Origin: Clitopilus passeckerianus
Lineage: Eukaryota; Basidiomycota; Agaricomycetes; Agaricales; Entolomataceae
DNA: 64,000 nt
Reading direction: 5' to 3'
Assembly: GCA_944990035.1 (NCBI GenBank)
Contig: CALYLX010000066.1
Coordinates: 124,001 to 188,000 of the forward strand
The position numbers and the translations under genes are program-made. Position 1 is the stretch's first letter, and each line of letters starts with the position of its first letter. This document shows, piece by piece, positions 10,962 through 24,030 of this stretch. The notes beneath the pieces were generated by a model. The model saw only the letters and a program-made list of their open reading frames with translations, had not been told where the DNA came from and ran no database searches.

Positions 10962-13900
10962 ATGACTTCGTTCCGTGGCCATAGAGTTGTTATCGCATCG
11001 CTGTTCCTTCCTGACACCATTAGCCTCGAGTCCTCGCTTGAGCCTGGGTTTGGTCGACGTCCATCAGTATTGGGTGATGTCGAAGCGAAGACCAAGTTGG
11101 CCCTGGGATCGAACCTGACTGGCGGTCTCAAGAGTATCGTCGAGGATCTCAAGGTCAAGTCAACGAGGAACCCAACCCCAGCGGCCAATTCACCAACTAT
11201 TGAGTCTCAGAACCCATTCGCCAACGCAATTATTCCCAGTGCTAGCAACCAAGAACGCCTCAGCAAGGATGCCATTCGCCGCCGACAGTCCCGTTCATCC
11301 TCAGCACGTCGTCGGGCATCGTTTGGAGAGGGTCTAGTCAGGACAGACTCACTCCGCCGAGATGCCTGGTTCTTGGAGCCCAACTCGCATTGTAATGGTG
11401 GCTTGAAGAACGCCATTGACAGCTTAGCACCTAAAATCAAGAACAAGCTTTGGGTCGGAACCCTGGGTTGCCCCGTGGACTCAATCCCTCCCTCCCAACG
11501 CAACGCCATTGGAAAACAGCTGTCAGGTCAATTTTTACATCCAAGTCTGCCCGTCTGGGTTCCCGATGCAGAATTCAACAGCTGCTATGACGAATTCTGC
11601 CACCAAGTCCTTTGGCCCTGCCTCCACTATGCTATCCCCGACGCACCCCGTACCAAAACATTCTACGAATCCGCCTCCTACTCTCAATATGTCGCAGTCA
11701 ACCAGAAGTTTGCAGACGCTATCATCGCCAACCACCAGGATGGTGACATCATTTGGGTCAATGATTACCATCTCATGCTACTGCCTGCCCTCTTGCGGTC
11801 CTCTGGGAAGATCCCACCTTCCACTCCTATCGGCTTTTTCATGCATGTAGCCTTCCCCTCATCCGAGATTTTCAGGTGCCTCTCCATGCGCCATGATCTC
11901 CTTCGCGGTGTCCTTGGTGCTGATCTAGTTGGCTTCCAAACTGCCAATTATGCCAGGCACTTTAGGGCCACCGTCAGTCGTATCATGGCGTACGAAGCCC
12001 TCCCAAAAGGCATTCAGGTCGCGGATGGTGATGGCGCCGCTGGCGAAGATAATGTCAAGGCTGTCAGCCAAGACGGAAAACAAGCCAGGGGTAGATTTGT
12101 AGATGTCGGAGTCTTCCCTATGGGAATCGACGTCTGGCAGACCAAGGAAAAGAAGTAAGTTGTTTTCTCACCTATAATCAGAAAGTCTCTAATTAGATTA
12201 TAGGGCTGATCCTGAAGTCGGCGACTGGATCCAGTTGTTGACCCAGCGTTACGCAGGAATGAAGCTCTTTGTCGGACGTGATAAACTAGATGAAGTACAG
12301 GTAAAGTTGACTCTTGAGCAGCCCAGGACACTACTGATCAACTCGTATTTATAGGGTGTTCGTCATAAGATTCGTGCCTTCGAATATTTCCTGGATAAAC
12401 ACCCAGAATACCAGGGCAAGGCCATTCTCATTCAAGTGGCCCTCCCAACATCTGGACCCACTCATTCCCCGGAATCCATTGCTGTTACAGACGCCATTTC
12501 ACGCATTAATTCTCGATTCTCTTCTCTCACTTACCAACCGGTCGTGTTCCTCCATACCCAAGATATCACATTCAGTCAATACCTTGCTCTTCTCAGTGTT
12601 GCGGATGCATTCATTGTAGCAAGTTTGCGAGAGGGAATGGCACTCAGGAGTCACGAGTTTGTCGAGTGCCAGGAAGGAAGATTCAGGCCGTTGATTCTCA
12701 GCGAGGTTCGTGCCTTGGGCTTTACGTGTCTGCAACGTCTTCTGACATTCCCTCGCTCAGTTTACCGGAAGTTATAGTTACAGCGGCTTCAGGAGCTGTA
12801 TTGCTATCAACCCTTGGGATACCCGCGGTACCGCCGAAGCCATGTATCAAGCCCTGGCTATGGAAGACGAAGAAGCCCAAATGCGTTGGGAGGTTGGTCT
12901 TTCTGAAAACTACTTGGGCCAAAACCCGCTGACACCCCTCCAGGATTTGCATAATCACGTCACCACTCAAACTGCTCAAGCCTTTGTCACCTCTTTCCTC
13001 AACCGGACCCTTCGCGCCCATGCCGAGAATCGTTCCGCGACCAACGACGGAAATGTTGACGCTGTTCCCATATTCGATCCTGTTCGCATTCAACCTCGCT
13101 ACAGGCACTCAAGACGAAGGCTTATCCTCCTCGACTTCGAAGGAACCCTCTGGGTTCGTAATTTGAGCAGGATGGGACTGCTGAAAATGGAGGAAGATTA
13201 TGCGGATGTCGGCACACCAGGTGTTGAGGATGTTCTTGACAAGAATACGTCTGGAGAGGTGTCAAATGACCGGATTCGGGTCCCTTCGGATGTCGTGAGG
13301 TTGCTAGAAAAGCTCACGGAGGATCGAAGGAATGAGGTCTGGTTGTTGAGCGGGCTCCGGATGAAGGGGTTGCTACAGAGAATTGCAGACAGGATCCCCA
13401 AGCTGGGCATTGTGTGAGTCGAATTCCCCGAATACCCGTACTACTCTGATTTAACACGTACCTCTAGTGCTGAGAATGGATGCTTCATCAAGACCATCGC
13501 CAAGACGCGACCTCCCCACTATCGTTCAGGTTCAATGTCATCCATGACTTACAGCCCACCTAGAAGCCCGACCTACAGTTCGCCCGTTACTTCTTCGCCA
13601 CCTCAGTCATTTGGCGGGCCAGCTGGCCAGAAGGCTGCTCCAGCGGAAGGAGGAGAGTGGATTAACATGGTTCAGAATGTGAACTTTACGTGGAAAACTG
13701 CTTGCTTGGAGATTCTGAACTATGTATGTGTTCTGTCCATCGCCTTTTTCGTCTTCGAATAATGTCCTATTGATAGTTCACGGAACGCACGCCTGGATCC
13801 TTCGTAGAGGAACGTGATGCCTCTATTGTATGGCGTTTCTGGACAGGTGTTGGGCCATCTGGTCCAGATGGGACTGACAGTGCAGATCGTCAGTGGGCAC

Positions 13901-14370
13901 GTAGGCAAGCGGCCGAGGCACAGAATCACATCTTCGACAGTCTCGGAGAACGTTACGGTCTGCGCATCATCCCCGGCAAAAACTCCTTCCTTGTCCTCCC
14001 CAACAACGTTTCTCGGTCTACCGCAGTCGGCGCCATCCTCCATCCCGGAGGACCCGCACGCTCCCCCATTTCTCGATCCTGGATGTCTCCAGATCTTCTC
14101 GATGCTCATTCCGGATACGGTGGTAGTGGGTGGGGATGGGGTGGAAGCGGTATTGACGGAGGAGCTGGGGAGGAGATTGACTTCGCACTCGTCGTCAGCG
14201 GAGACGAAAAGCTCCTGCGACGAATGAACGATATCGAGGGCTCCGAAACCTGTTCAACAAACGGGAGGGGCACGGATGCGAAGTGGAAGCTGGAGAGTGG
14301 TACTCATGCTAATGAGGAAGGGAAGAGCCCGGTCGTGAAAGCCCTCTGGGCTATCGCCGGAGGTGCTTAG
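10962..14370 (+). CDS. Trehalose-6-phosphate synthase/phosphatase complex regulatory subunit (Tsl1/Tps3-like)
   Basis: Six exons (10962-12154, 12204-12300, 12355-12705, 12761-13413, 13468-13723, 13777-14370) join in frame to about 1047 residues. The TPS (GT20) half shows DYHLMLLPALLR, IGFFMHVAFPSSEIFR, DLVGFQTANYARHF and SLREGMALRSHEF. These match the non-catalytic yeast Tps3/Tsl1 type (for example GFQTANYARHF, against GFHTYDYARHF in active Tps1). The C-terminal phosphatase-like half has LLDFEGTL at about residue 671 where active trehalose-phosphatases have DxDGT, so the second catalytic Asp is replaced by Glu. A Ser/Arg-rich segment at about residues 95-125 is a plausible phosphorylation site. 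The protein probably scaffolds or regulates cytosolic trehalose synthesis. It converges on the MYND gene 249 nt downstream. Confidence 0.85.
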
Positions 14371-14619
14371 GCACTTGAGGACAACAAAATCAGAGAGCGG
14401 TTGGCTCCTCTAGCTCCCGCATAAAATCCCAACGGAGAAACGATTCCCTGCATTCATGGAATTCTCAACTATCCGGAACTTTTATCATTTCACTCGACAA
14501 ACCTGTAGCGACTAATTTATGGAGTGTGTCAATTGTAAATTGTATGTCTTGTATTAGAGGTTCTCCGTATTTGAATGGTATCATGGATTGTAGACGAAAG
14601 GATATGATGGACCATAAAT

Positions 14620-16136
14620 TTAGTAAGTGAAATCCGCGGAAGCCATCATAGGGATCCCAGCTGAAGGTACCGGTTTTCCCATGGCGAAGGAACGGATGGC
14701 AGATTTGTATTGCTTGTGAGCTTTACATGGACCCTTGTGCACCGGCCAATCAGCGGCTTGACAATCTTTGCCGCAATAACGAGGCTAGAAAGCATAGAAC
14801 CTTAGTGTAAATTATATTTCATTGAAGAATCATCTTACCTTATGGCATCCTGCACACCGCTTGAATTCTGCGATTTGGGTTTCTTTGTTGGGACAGCCCT
14901 CTCTGTTGCAAGTCTTGAGCAGTGCATTCCTGACGCCTTCATTGTTATTCGCCCAGTCCCATACGTTAGGTTTCATCCAGAGATCTTGGGCTAGCCATAG
15001 GTAGTCTTGGGCATCCTCCGGTCCATTGTGTTGCCTAGGATCCATGTTCAAATTATCTGAATATGGTGTTACTATGCGAGGTCGAAAAATGTGTTTATAT
15101 GCATACCTGGCTTCCTGACTCGCGCTAGAACCTTGAGCAATACATGAGGTTGAACCGTTACGGCGATTTTAAGGTAGTGACGAGATTGTTCGCAGTCACC
15201 GTATAGCCTGAAGCATGCTACCGCCGCCGTATAGAGGAAGGTTCCGTCGCCAAACTCGCACAATTTCTTGACTTTATCAGGAGGAAACAGTTCGCGGCTT
15301 GGAGGTCCAAATATTGTACCACTAGGTCCTCCCCGCGTAGGAGATCCGTTGCCAAAGAAACCCTCTAGCCATGCTTGAGCAAAGAACAACGCATCGGAGT
15401 TACGATCAAGGTGAAGGAGGATCGATGCCAGCCAAGTCCTCTGGCTCATATTGTCTCCTGGGCAAAGTCTAAGCATCTCGATGATTGTCGATCTGCGGTC
15501 AAATTAGGACATGGGGTTTCAATGTGGAAGGACTGGATTTCGACTTACGCTGATTTATCCACCTGGCCGTTCTCATAATAAACACGAACAAGAGCTTGCA
15601 TTACGCGCATGTAGGGACGCGTCTCAAGGATTCCCCAGAAGCGGCCCACACAATCACTAGAATCATCAAAGCAATCTTGACCCAGGCGCCTCTTTAGGCC
15701 CTCCCGACCTGTCATAATCATGGTAAGCCGTAAGAGAGAGTTGCAGTCTGGAGTGGGAATAGTTACCAACGAGCTCAGCATTCTCCAGGATGATGAGGCA
15801 CCCTTCTTTGCCACAAAGAAACCCTAGTTGGATAGCAGCATCTAGGTTTTCAGGATTCTCTTTGAAAGCGGCTTCCAAGTACGGGACTGCTTTCAGGGGT
15901 TGCCCTTTACGACAGAAAGCTTCTGCCTTCTCGACTCTGTTATTTACTAGGTCATCGTCGTGGAAGAAGCTGGCATCTTGCAGGTATGTACTTACAGTTT
16001 CTGACCGTTCTTTGAAACTGTGCCACCACCGATACCAAACGAAGCCTCCATTCCGTGGCGACGATTCATCTTGTACGTACTTGTTGGTTTGCACGAAGTT
16101 ACTGAATGAATCCAACAATGGTTTCAAATGGGCCAT
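14620..16136 (-). CDS. MYND-type zinc-finger protein with TPR-like repeats
   Basis: Five exons (16136-15767, 15708-15549, 15492-15107, 15056-14839, 14784-14620) give about 432 residues. The N-terminal half has helical repeats of TPR character (AEAFCRKGQPLKAVPYLE, NPENLDAAIQLGFLCG). The C-terminus holds a complete MYND zinc finger that spans the last intron: CNREGCPNKE, FKRCAGCHK, then RYCGKDCQAADWPVHKGPC. All zinc ligands are present. MYND fingers bind proline-rich partners. I see no SET domain, so this is not a SMYD methyltransferase. The start is the first ATG in the frame (16136); the frame is open slightly upstream without an ATG. The 304 nt between this gene and the DUF6534 gene hold no other gene. 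Confidence 0.75.
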
Positions 16137-16440
16137 CACGTGTGTTGAAAGGACGCGAAGCAATTAACAAATGGTTGGTGGCGCGCCTCGAGGCAAGAGG
16201 CCAAAAATATCATGATCGCCGATCATTGCAATTGGTTCTACAGGGGGGTGAACGAAGCAAAAGGCGCTTGTATTTGCTCGCTCTCCAAAAGAGTCAAGAC
16301 CGTATGTAAAAAGAGTCCGCTAGTTAGCAATAAAGATAGACGAAGGGATAAAGTAACCCAAATTAGTATACAACACTATTTTTACAACCACCCCGGGCTC
16401 GAATAAAGTTACGAATAACAATTTAAAGCTGGACCAGCGC

Positions 16441-18080
16441 TCAGTTTGGCAGGAAGCTTCGTTGCTGGGGTTTCCACTGGTAATGGTTGTCCTTCTGCAA
16501 GAGGAATCAGTGTCCAAGTAATCTAAGACGTTTCGTCCAAATACTTACCTCCATAGCGTACATCTCGACGTCTTCCCTGCGCTCAATAGTGGTGGAGATC
16601 TGAACTCCTCCCCCATGCGGCAGAGTCACTGGCACAGGAACAGATCGAGGCATACCCTGTCCGGTAACCGATCCACCGGACATGGTGATTGAACGAGCAG
16701 ACTGATCATTCCAGAGAGCAGGCTTGTTCTCGGTCTTTCCAAGTGAGGATCTCGAGTTCAAGGTAGCAAGGATCGTGTTCGAGTAGAGCTTGGCGAGCAT
16801 AAGGAATCTACAAATGGATAGATTTTAGATTGATTCGACGAGACCTATAGGTGTACGGGACTTACGGTAGGAAGTGCATGTTGTTCGTGGGGAAAACGAC
16901 GAACAGGATGAGTTCACTGAGAGCTCCTAGGGCAGTAGCCATTCCGGTTTCGACAGTGAGCGTAATGAGCTTTGACACCTTTGATACTGAATGGCTGAAC
17001 ACAGTTGAACGCTTAGCGGTCGAGAGCTGATACGGACTTGAGTGGTTGATAACAATCGCAGAGGCGAGTTACACTTACAATATGAACCATGGCCAAAGTG
17101 ATGATAATATCAGTCAGGGTATTTCCTCCGAGCCAAGTCTAGATGGGTGTCATTTGAGTGATAAGCTCAGGAACAGTGGGGTTGAAATCATACAATGACG
17201 AAGGGCTTCAGTTCGCCTATACGTTTGAGGCCAAGGATGCGGGTCTGGGATGGAATTAGCTAAAGCTGGCGCAGGAGAGGCGCTTTGATACTACTCACAG
17301 CGATACCAGAGTAGGTCGCCATGCCACATGATATAAGCGAAAGCTAGAAAGAACATCCCATGAGCCAATGGGAAACTGTAGCCGATTACCAGGGTACATA
17401 CAATGCAGATAAAGATCGGGAGGTAGATAGATGAACGGAGCTTCCAGATTCTCCATGCGAAGAAGAAGTGCAAGATAGAGGCGACTAGATGGAGGGATTA
17501 GCCAACAGATTTATCCAAGTCTAGACGCTTGGCTTACCAACACCAGAGAGGAATGGCAGCCCCGTGAACGGCCAGTCGAGAGGCAATAGGACTTCAGGAT
17601 TCCCCCATCCACTGGCGAGGAGGTTCCACGCAGCAACCGTACCGAAAACGGTGATAATGGTATCTATCAAGAACACTATCCAGACTGTCATTCGCATTAG
17701 ATGTGGGTTCCGGATGTGATCATCGTTGGGCAGGTCGTACCAGTCCACTTGAGATAACGAGAGTCCTTTGGGAAGTTGTTCCAGTACATATCTAAGGCAT
17801 TATCGGTAAGAAAGAGTCTGAATGACAAAAGGTATCTCAATCGCTTACAGAGCTGTACGACCAAGATTCCGTAGAGACCGTATCCGAACAAGCTACCCAG
17901 GAGCTATGCAGAAGGTGAGTTAAGGTTGAGAAACCAAGTCTACTTCGTTGGCACATACGATAGGTCCAGCTCTGAAAGATTCGTCGGCAGATGAGTGGAT
18001 GCTTCATTGGAGCGGCTGACAGTGACTTACAGAAGAGCAACGTTGGGTGGCACACCTGGAACGAGCGCTTGGGGAGCCAT
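16441..18080 (-). CDS. DUF6534-type seven-helix membrane protein
   Basis: A gene of many small exons. It starts MAPQALVPGVPPNVALL (18080), followed by AGPI, LLGSLFGYGLYGILVVQL, YWNNFPKDSRYLK, then (after a GTACGA...GACAG intron) TVWIVFLIDTIITVFGTVAA. Later come HFFFAWRIWKL, a further helix, NTLTDIIITLAMVHI, and the family's best-conserved end: SKLITLTVETGMATALGA, ELILFVVFPTNNMHFLP and AKLYSNTILATLNSR. This arrangement matches the DUF6534 family, which is greatly expanded in agaricomycetes and has no proven function. The hydrophilic tail after the last helix is cytosolic in the usual model. The last exon (from 16516) and its stop at 16441-16443 are the least certain part. Confidence 0.8.
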
Positions 18081-19981
18081 ATCTCGAATATAGCGGGGAG
18101 GGGGAATGGGGTGGTTAGATGTTCTCAAGGAATTGGCACCATATAAATGATGAGGAGTCCGAAGCAGCCTTGCAGGATTGCCATGGAGTTACAGGTAGGA
18201 AACATGTCGCACTCGATGTGCCACACACGGTAAAACTCATCAATCCCAGGTCTCCATTTGGCAACCACGTCCAAATTGCCCAAGACGATTCTGCGGATGT
18301 AATGGCATTTGACACCAGATAGACTCCAGCAGCTTGACAAGTTGATTGAAACCCTGATCAGCAACCAATGACAGCCGGGTTTGTGGCCTCTAGGATGCCA
18401 TACGATTGCAATGAGAAGCTGAAGAACGGTTCCTCCCAGTGAAAAGCTCGGATAAAGGTGCCAGGAACTGTGAAAAACCTGAGCTCAAAGTCAGCAGGAA
18501 CCACGATTTCAGTTTAAATTAGGTTTACCCCACTCTGAGCTCAGTACACACGATTTGCCACATCTCCCACCGGAATGACTTGGGAGGACTTGTTCAAGGT
18601 GCGGAAACCCTGCACAATGATCGAGATTTCCCAGTCGGATCAACTACTATTTGATGCGGATCCGTTAGCCATTGGTAACCGACACCTGAGCTCGACAGAA
18701 AACCCCAACAAACGATCGCAAGAAGCTGCATGCTTCTTGTTGGTTTCTTTCTCCGTAAAGGCAAGGAAGATAGACTTACGAGCATCATATGATCTTCATA
18801 GGAGGGGATGCATATGCTGGCTATCAAATGTCTCCTTGGTTCCTACGAAACAAGACATTACACAGGTTATCACCAACTCGAAAGATGTCGTCGGACTGAT
18901 GAACGTCTTCTTATCTTGCAACCAAAAGGCTCGGGATGAGCAAATAGCATGCGAAAGTATTCTCGAGGTAAACCAAAGCATTAATCCTGTCAGTAGAATC
19001 ACAGGAATGTCGAACGTGGACAACTGCTACAACGAATGAATGAAGTCGCTTGTGTATCTCATCCGACTCAATAGGTTGAGTGACAGCCATGTGAGCAAAG
19101 AAATTTTATTTCGCCTTGTATCGAGAAAATTTTGATCAATTGGCACAGAACTGTTCTTGGGGACTCCAAAAGTACTCTCAGGTTCTGCACTAAATGCCTC
19201 ACAAGGTCAGATCCAAGGAAATGGATAGCTTGCTGTTCCATCAACCGAGAAGGAAGATTGGCGGAAGACTTCCTACTTACCATCTACAACCATCATTCAA
19301 AAGGCTCCTATTGGCCCCGTAGGTCTGTCGGTTCAAACTATGACATCCTTTTCCCATTGAAGCGCTCTAAAAGCGCTTGTGTTGCATCAAGAGCATCCTT
19401 GAATGACAGTCTCTCCGTATGTGAAAGATATGGATACTTCGGTCCCCTGTGCAATGTCCCCGTACCTGTGCCTCCCGTTATGCGCATCAGCAACAATCCT
19501 TGCCTCGATAACGTAGACTAGGGAGCTCGAGACGTGTTCCCCCAACCTCGGGGAGCCTTCAGCAGAGAAAGATCAGGCACCAACGCTTAGAGGCTGTCAA
19601 TGGAGGACACCTCTCACGACCACAGGGAATGGCCAAAGGGGTATGATAGAGTGTGAAGTGGATCTCTTTCGGACAGGACGAAGATACCGAAGACGAGAAA
19701 TCTCTGGCGAAACGAACAATCAAGATTGGGTAAGGCCAAGCACACTCATGATATCATGATAGTCGTCACAGAAGAACTCGAACATACGCCATCCCCACCA
19801 AATCGCTCGATTGTGTCTATAAACTCCATTCATGGTTTAGTCCGATAGCCACATGGTCAAAGACCCTCAACATATCTGAAATACTCGCCACTTGATCGAT
19901 CGAGTCATCCTAGTTGAGATTATTGAAGCTTTAGACTTGTTCAGATTTTCGAAGATGGTATATATTACAGCTAGTCCCTAA
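18081..19981. other. Gene-poor 1.9-kb stretch with possible decayed coding fragments
   Basis: No gene can be supported. Minus-strand frames at 19023-18796, 18827-18594 and 18364-18125 contain hydrophobic or coding-like patches (for example TFIRAFHWEEPFF near 18450) but do not join through splice sites and are broken by stops. The plus-strand frame 19132-19521 (129 codons) shows no domain. The part next to 18080 is the DUF6534 promoter. Confidence 0.35.
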
Positions 19982-22900
19982 TCACTGGTACCACCGCTCT
20001 TGTAGTTTCTTCTTCTTCACCATTGGTTTTGTGATAAAGATAGCCAGGGCGAGTCCCCCGATCGTAAGCACAAGTTGTGCTTTATTGAAGTTCTCGCTGA
20101 GCACATCGAACGTGCCAGAGGGTGTCACGCGGGTCAAGAACATGTCTAGACCATGCGCAAATACCAACGAAGTGGACTCCAGCAAAGCTGGGGAGGTCAC
20201 AATGCGTTGAACGTTAGCCACCTGATATATCAAAAGAATCAACTTTGATCCAGGGAGTCTGAAGATTGAATTAAGCACCTCATAGTTATGCGAGAGAACC
20301 CTCTTGGGGTCGTATTGTATCACTGGATCATACGGTACCAGGAACTCCTCTTGCTCTTCTGACGTTACTTTTCGATTGGGCCGTCGGGGATTGAGAAGCC
20401 GATGGTGTATCGATTGAACTTGGTTATTTCGGCTCGCAACTATCACAGGTCAGCGCGAACCTCGAGAAGATGATCGGGGGGAATACATACTGATGAGGTC
20501 CTTGCTCGTCATCCCGAATTTGGTTGATGTAAAGGCAAGTGCCGTAACGGCATGGGGAAATGCGTACGACTGTTCAAATGTTTGAACGTTTATGCTATCG
20601 AGGGCATAAGAGGACATATCTGAGCTGCAAATAGTAGGTCAGATGCAGAACGCTCGAGAGGTGATCGAGGTAACATACCTCTGCGTTTTGCCGTCGATCT
20701 CCTCGCCCTCATAGATCTCCACGCTGTTGATGCGCCAGCCTTTTGTCTGTTCCGAGCTCTTGTATTCTTCATCCCAATAGTGATATACCAACCTGTTCTC
20801 GACGAGCGCCGCTTTGATATCACAGACACCTGCGGCTGAAGGTACCGCAGTCTGGTAGATGGTACTGCCCTTGGCCGAATCGACGAGATAAATCCCGCAA
20901 GTGGTCTTCTCCTTGATAGTACCCCCGTGTACTGCAGCAGGGTTACCAACTCTGGGTGCCGTGAGCAGGACAAACATCCGGGGATTGAGGTACTTGTAGA
21001 GTGTCGTCCGATTTCCGAGTACTTTGCCCAGACTCGCTACTTCGCCTTTCTGCGCTGGGATGATCGACTTTATGTCTTCACCTTCGGGCAAAGATAATGA
21101 CCATGTTGAGTACGCGGTGAAGCGGTCTGACAGGTTGGGATTAAGGACGATTTGGTGTCCAAGCAACCGTTTCTGTCCACCACCGCTCGGGCTGTTCGCC
21201 CGAAGCGGGAAGTGCAACTTTGGTGCGTGATGAGCGAGGGTGGCTTGAGTGGAGGGGTTATCCGGGTAAACGTAGACCTGCAGATATTCGTCCAGCAGAA
21301 GCACTGCCCTGGTAGAATTGACGGCGCCACTTGGTGCGAGCAAAAATGCCTCCACAACGGGTCCGGAGATAACATCGGCTCCTTGAAGGGGCAGGCGGCC
21401 TGATTCGGGAGGAAGCTCAATGCCTTCCATGGTATGTTTGATAGAGACATCGGTCCCAGTCAGTGCATCGAAATGGAATGCAACAGTGTCGACTAAAGTC
21501 TGAGTAAAGTGAAGAATATTTTGTCAGTGCAACTAAGTGGCTTTAGGGGGGTTTACTCACGTTCTCTGCTTGTCGTTGAGCGATAAGAACTACTTCGCTG
21601 TTATCAAGGACAAACAGCTTAACAGGATGAACGCTTGCCCCGACCTCCGCAGCCCAGCCAAGGCCGAGTACACGGCTCCAAACAACGCTGCCATCGCGCG
21701 AGTCCAATGCATAGATCTTGCCGTAGATTGTTGCTGTGATTATTAGCTGTCGGAAGCCGAATGGATCCCGCGTCGGTGTAGATGAGGTGGCGCCGTGCAG
21801 AGAGGTTACTGGTGTATCATAAGAGCCAGTGACAAATCGCCTGACGAAGCCGATAAAGTACTGAGGGAAGTTCTACAGTTGCATTGTCAGCTGGGGTTGT
21901 CTAGGCAGAAAAAGGATCCAAACCTGAGCATCCCCAATCTGCCTGATCAGTCGTTCCACGAAATTCTCATCTTGGCTTTCACCATCGCCGACCATTTCTG
22001 GGAGTTCAACAAACTCTGCAGCAACAACCGTAGCAAGGGATTCCTCCCTGGTCCATAGTTCGGTCGGAGTAATCGGTGCTTGGTCACCAGAGGCGTCAAT
22101 GGCCCATGACTGAATAGCGCCGGAGCTGGTGGTCAGTGTAAGGGAAATGGAGGTATCCGATGGCGAGGAAAGAGCGGCCTTTGCGTCGTCGGTGAGAATC
22201 AGGTAGAGGCGAGAGTAAGCAATCACTTACATGACGAATAATACCATGAGTTGTCGTGTCGAAGTCGAAGTAGGAAGTCAGGCTCTCGAACAACGGTGAA
22301 GTATGCGAGCTGGACGGGCTAAATCTATAGGTCTCAACCAATGCTCTCTGTGAACATTCGTTAATAGGTGCCGGGTTTACAAGAAGGTCGTAACGCTTAC
22401 CTCGGAGTCATGCTCCCAGAAAATCCTGCTAATCCAAACATCTCCGTTCCTTCCTGCGATCCCAGACCATATAGGATGGGTCCGCTTGGCCTCCTTGCCC
22501 TCCTCGACGACTTCGCTTTCAAAGGTGTACGTTACAATATATGCGTTGCCTTCTCCGTTCAACTTGACTAAATGCTCAGTCCCATCGACAGCGAGGGCAA
22601 CGATTTTGCCCTCGTTCGTGAGGCCAACATCAACCAAGCCAGCAATAGTCTTCTTTCCGAGAATCTTTTGCTTGAGAGACGCGGGCTTCTTGGACAACGA
22701 AGCTGTCAACTCAATGGAGTAGAGAGCACCATCTTCGTGCCACAACAGGTGAGGGAAAGATGTTTGTCCCGTTGAGCGAATGGGTAGGTACGCATTTAAA
22801 TCTTTGATGCTTGACGGAATTTCTTTGGCAGCTAGTACGGAGCCATCGGCAGGATTCAAAGCGGTGACGTGGAGTGTTAGGCCGCTGAACGACTTGGAGA

Positions 22901-23690
22901 ATCCAATGTTGTAAACAGCTTCAGGTGAGGAGACGAGATGAGAGTAAATTGTTAACGAACTGCGATACTCTTAGGTGAGTTGGGTCAATTTGGAAAAATA
23001 TTCGGAGAAACTTACGCTTGATCGGGAGACGACCACGTCCATGCAACCTTTCCGCTCTTCGCGTCCAACTTCGTTACAGTATGGCCATTGGTCAAAACGA
23101 AAGCAGAAGTCATTGAATCATCGAATGTCGTATATTTGCCGAGATGGTGAGGTTCGGAGAGGTGACCGGCTTCGGGTGCATGAAGAGACTGTTCAAGGAC
23201 GAGAGCGCCGGTATACGCGTGGAATAGACGGAAAGTTGAACCACCAGGTCCGGAAAGCACAGCAACAACTATAATTCAGAGGCTCTCAGCATAATTATGT
23301 TGTAAATGCATACGGCCACGTACCATCTTTGTGAGCATAGAAACCAGCTATCCTGTCCTCAGGTTCATGAATGAATCTCCATGCTGCAAAATTGAGTTAA
23401 TAAAGCACACTCCGAAGCAGGATTTCAGTATGCTCACCTATTTCACCAGTCGTAGAGTTCAAAGCCGCCAACACATTGTTTGAAGTTGCCGACAGAACGA
23501 GACTTGAATCCTGTGTTTGGCCGGGGTGCGTTTTTGGTGCAGTCGTGGGTGCGCCGAGCAGTGGGACTCCTACAAATCGTTTGTGCCAGTCAATAACTCC
23601 AGCGTCGGACTCATGCAACGACAAGGCTGGTGCTATGCAAAGAATAAAGCAGAGGAGGGAGGCCCACCCTAGCCTCAACGGACACCACAT
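19982..23690 (-). CDS. EMC1: ER membrane protein complex subunit 1 (EMC1)
   Basis: The start is MWCPLRLGWASLLCFILC, a signal peptide ending near ALSLHESDAG (23690). The luminal part is a PQQ/WD-type beta-propeller: LSATSNNVLAALNSTTGEIG, FHAYTGALVLEQSLHAPEA, VTKLDAKSGKVAWTWSSP. The C-terminal DUF1620 region has DPKRVLSHNYEVL and VTSPALLESTSLVFAHGLD, diagnostic of EMC1. A single transmembrane helix (LVLTIGGLALAIFI) and a Lys-rich tail ending QERWYQ close the protein. EMC1 is the large scaffold of the EMC insertase, which places transmembrane segments into the ER membrane. At least eight exons are separated by short introns; I did not fix every junction in 20450-20640 and 21430-22250. Confidence 0.9.
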
Positions 23691-24030
23691 TGAGAGTACA
23701 GGTAGAGGACGGTTTAAGTTATTTCTTCCCACGATTACTACCTTAAAATATGTACATACTTGAAAGGCACCTGGTTGGAACATTTAACAGTGGACCGTCA
23801 TGGCTATGACCCCATGCATCGTACCAGAATAGCTGCAGTTCTGCACGGACCAAAGGTCTTTGGAGTCATATCCGCGATAACTCCCCACTCATGAACCATA
23901 AGGTTAAGCATCATTATCATAGAATAAACAAACCCAGAGCAGGCGGGGTACATAACATTGAGAGCAATACGAAATCTAGATAGACAAATTCCCAAGGCAA
24001 ATTATCTTTCTGCCGAAAAATGTCGAGCAA
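23691..24030. other. EMC1 upstream region
   Basis: Promoter and 5' flank of EMC1. Only a 63-codon minus-strand frame (23995-23804) without features is present. Confidence 0.35.

Noticed and set aside
15960..16020. Possible intron in MYND exon 1 starting GTAAGTACATAC
   Set aside because: Removing it puts the two sides out of frame, whereas the uninterrupted frame reads smoothly.
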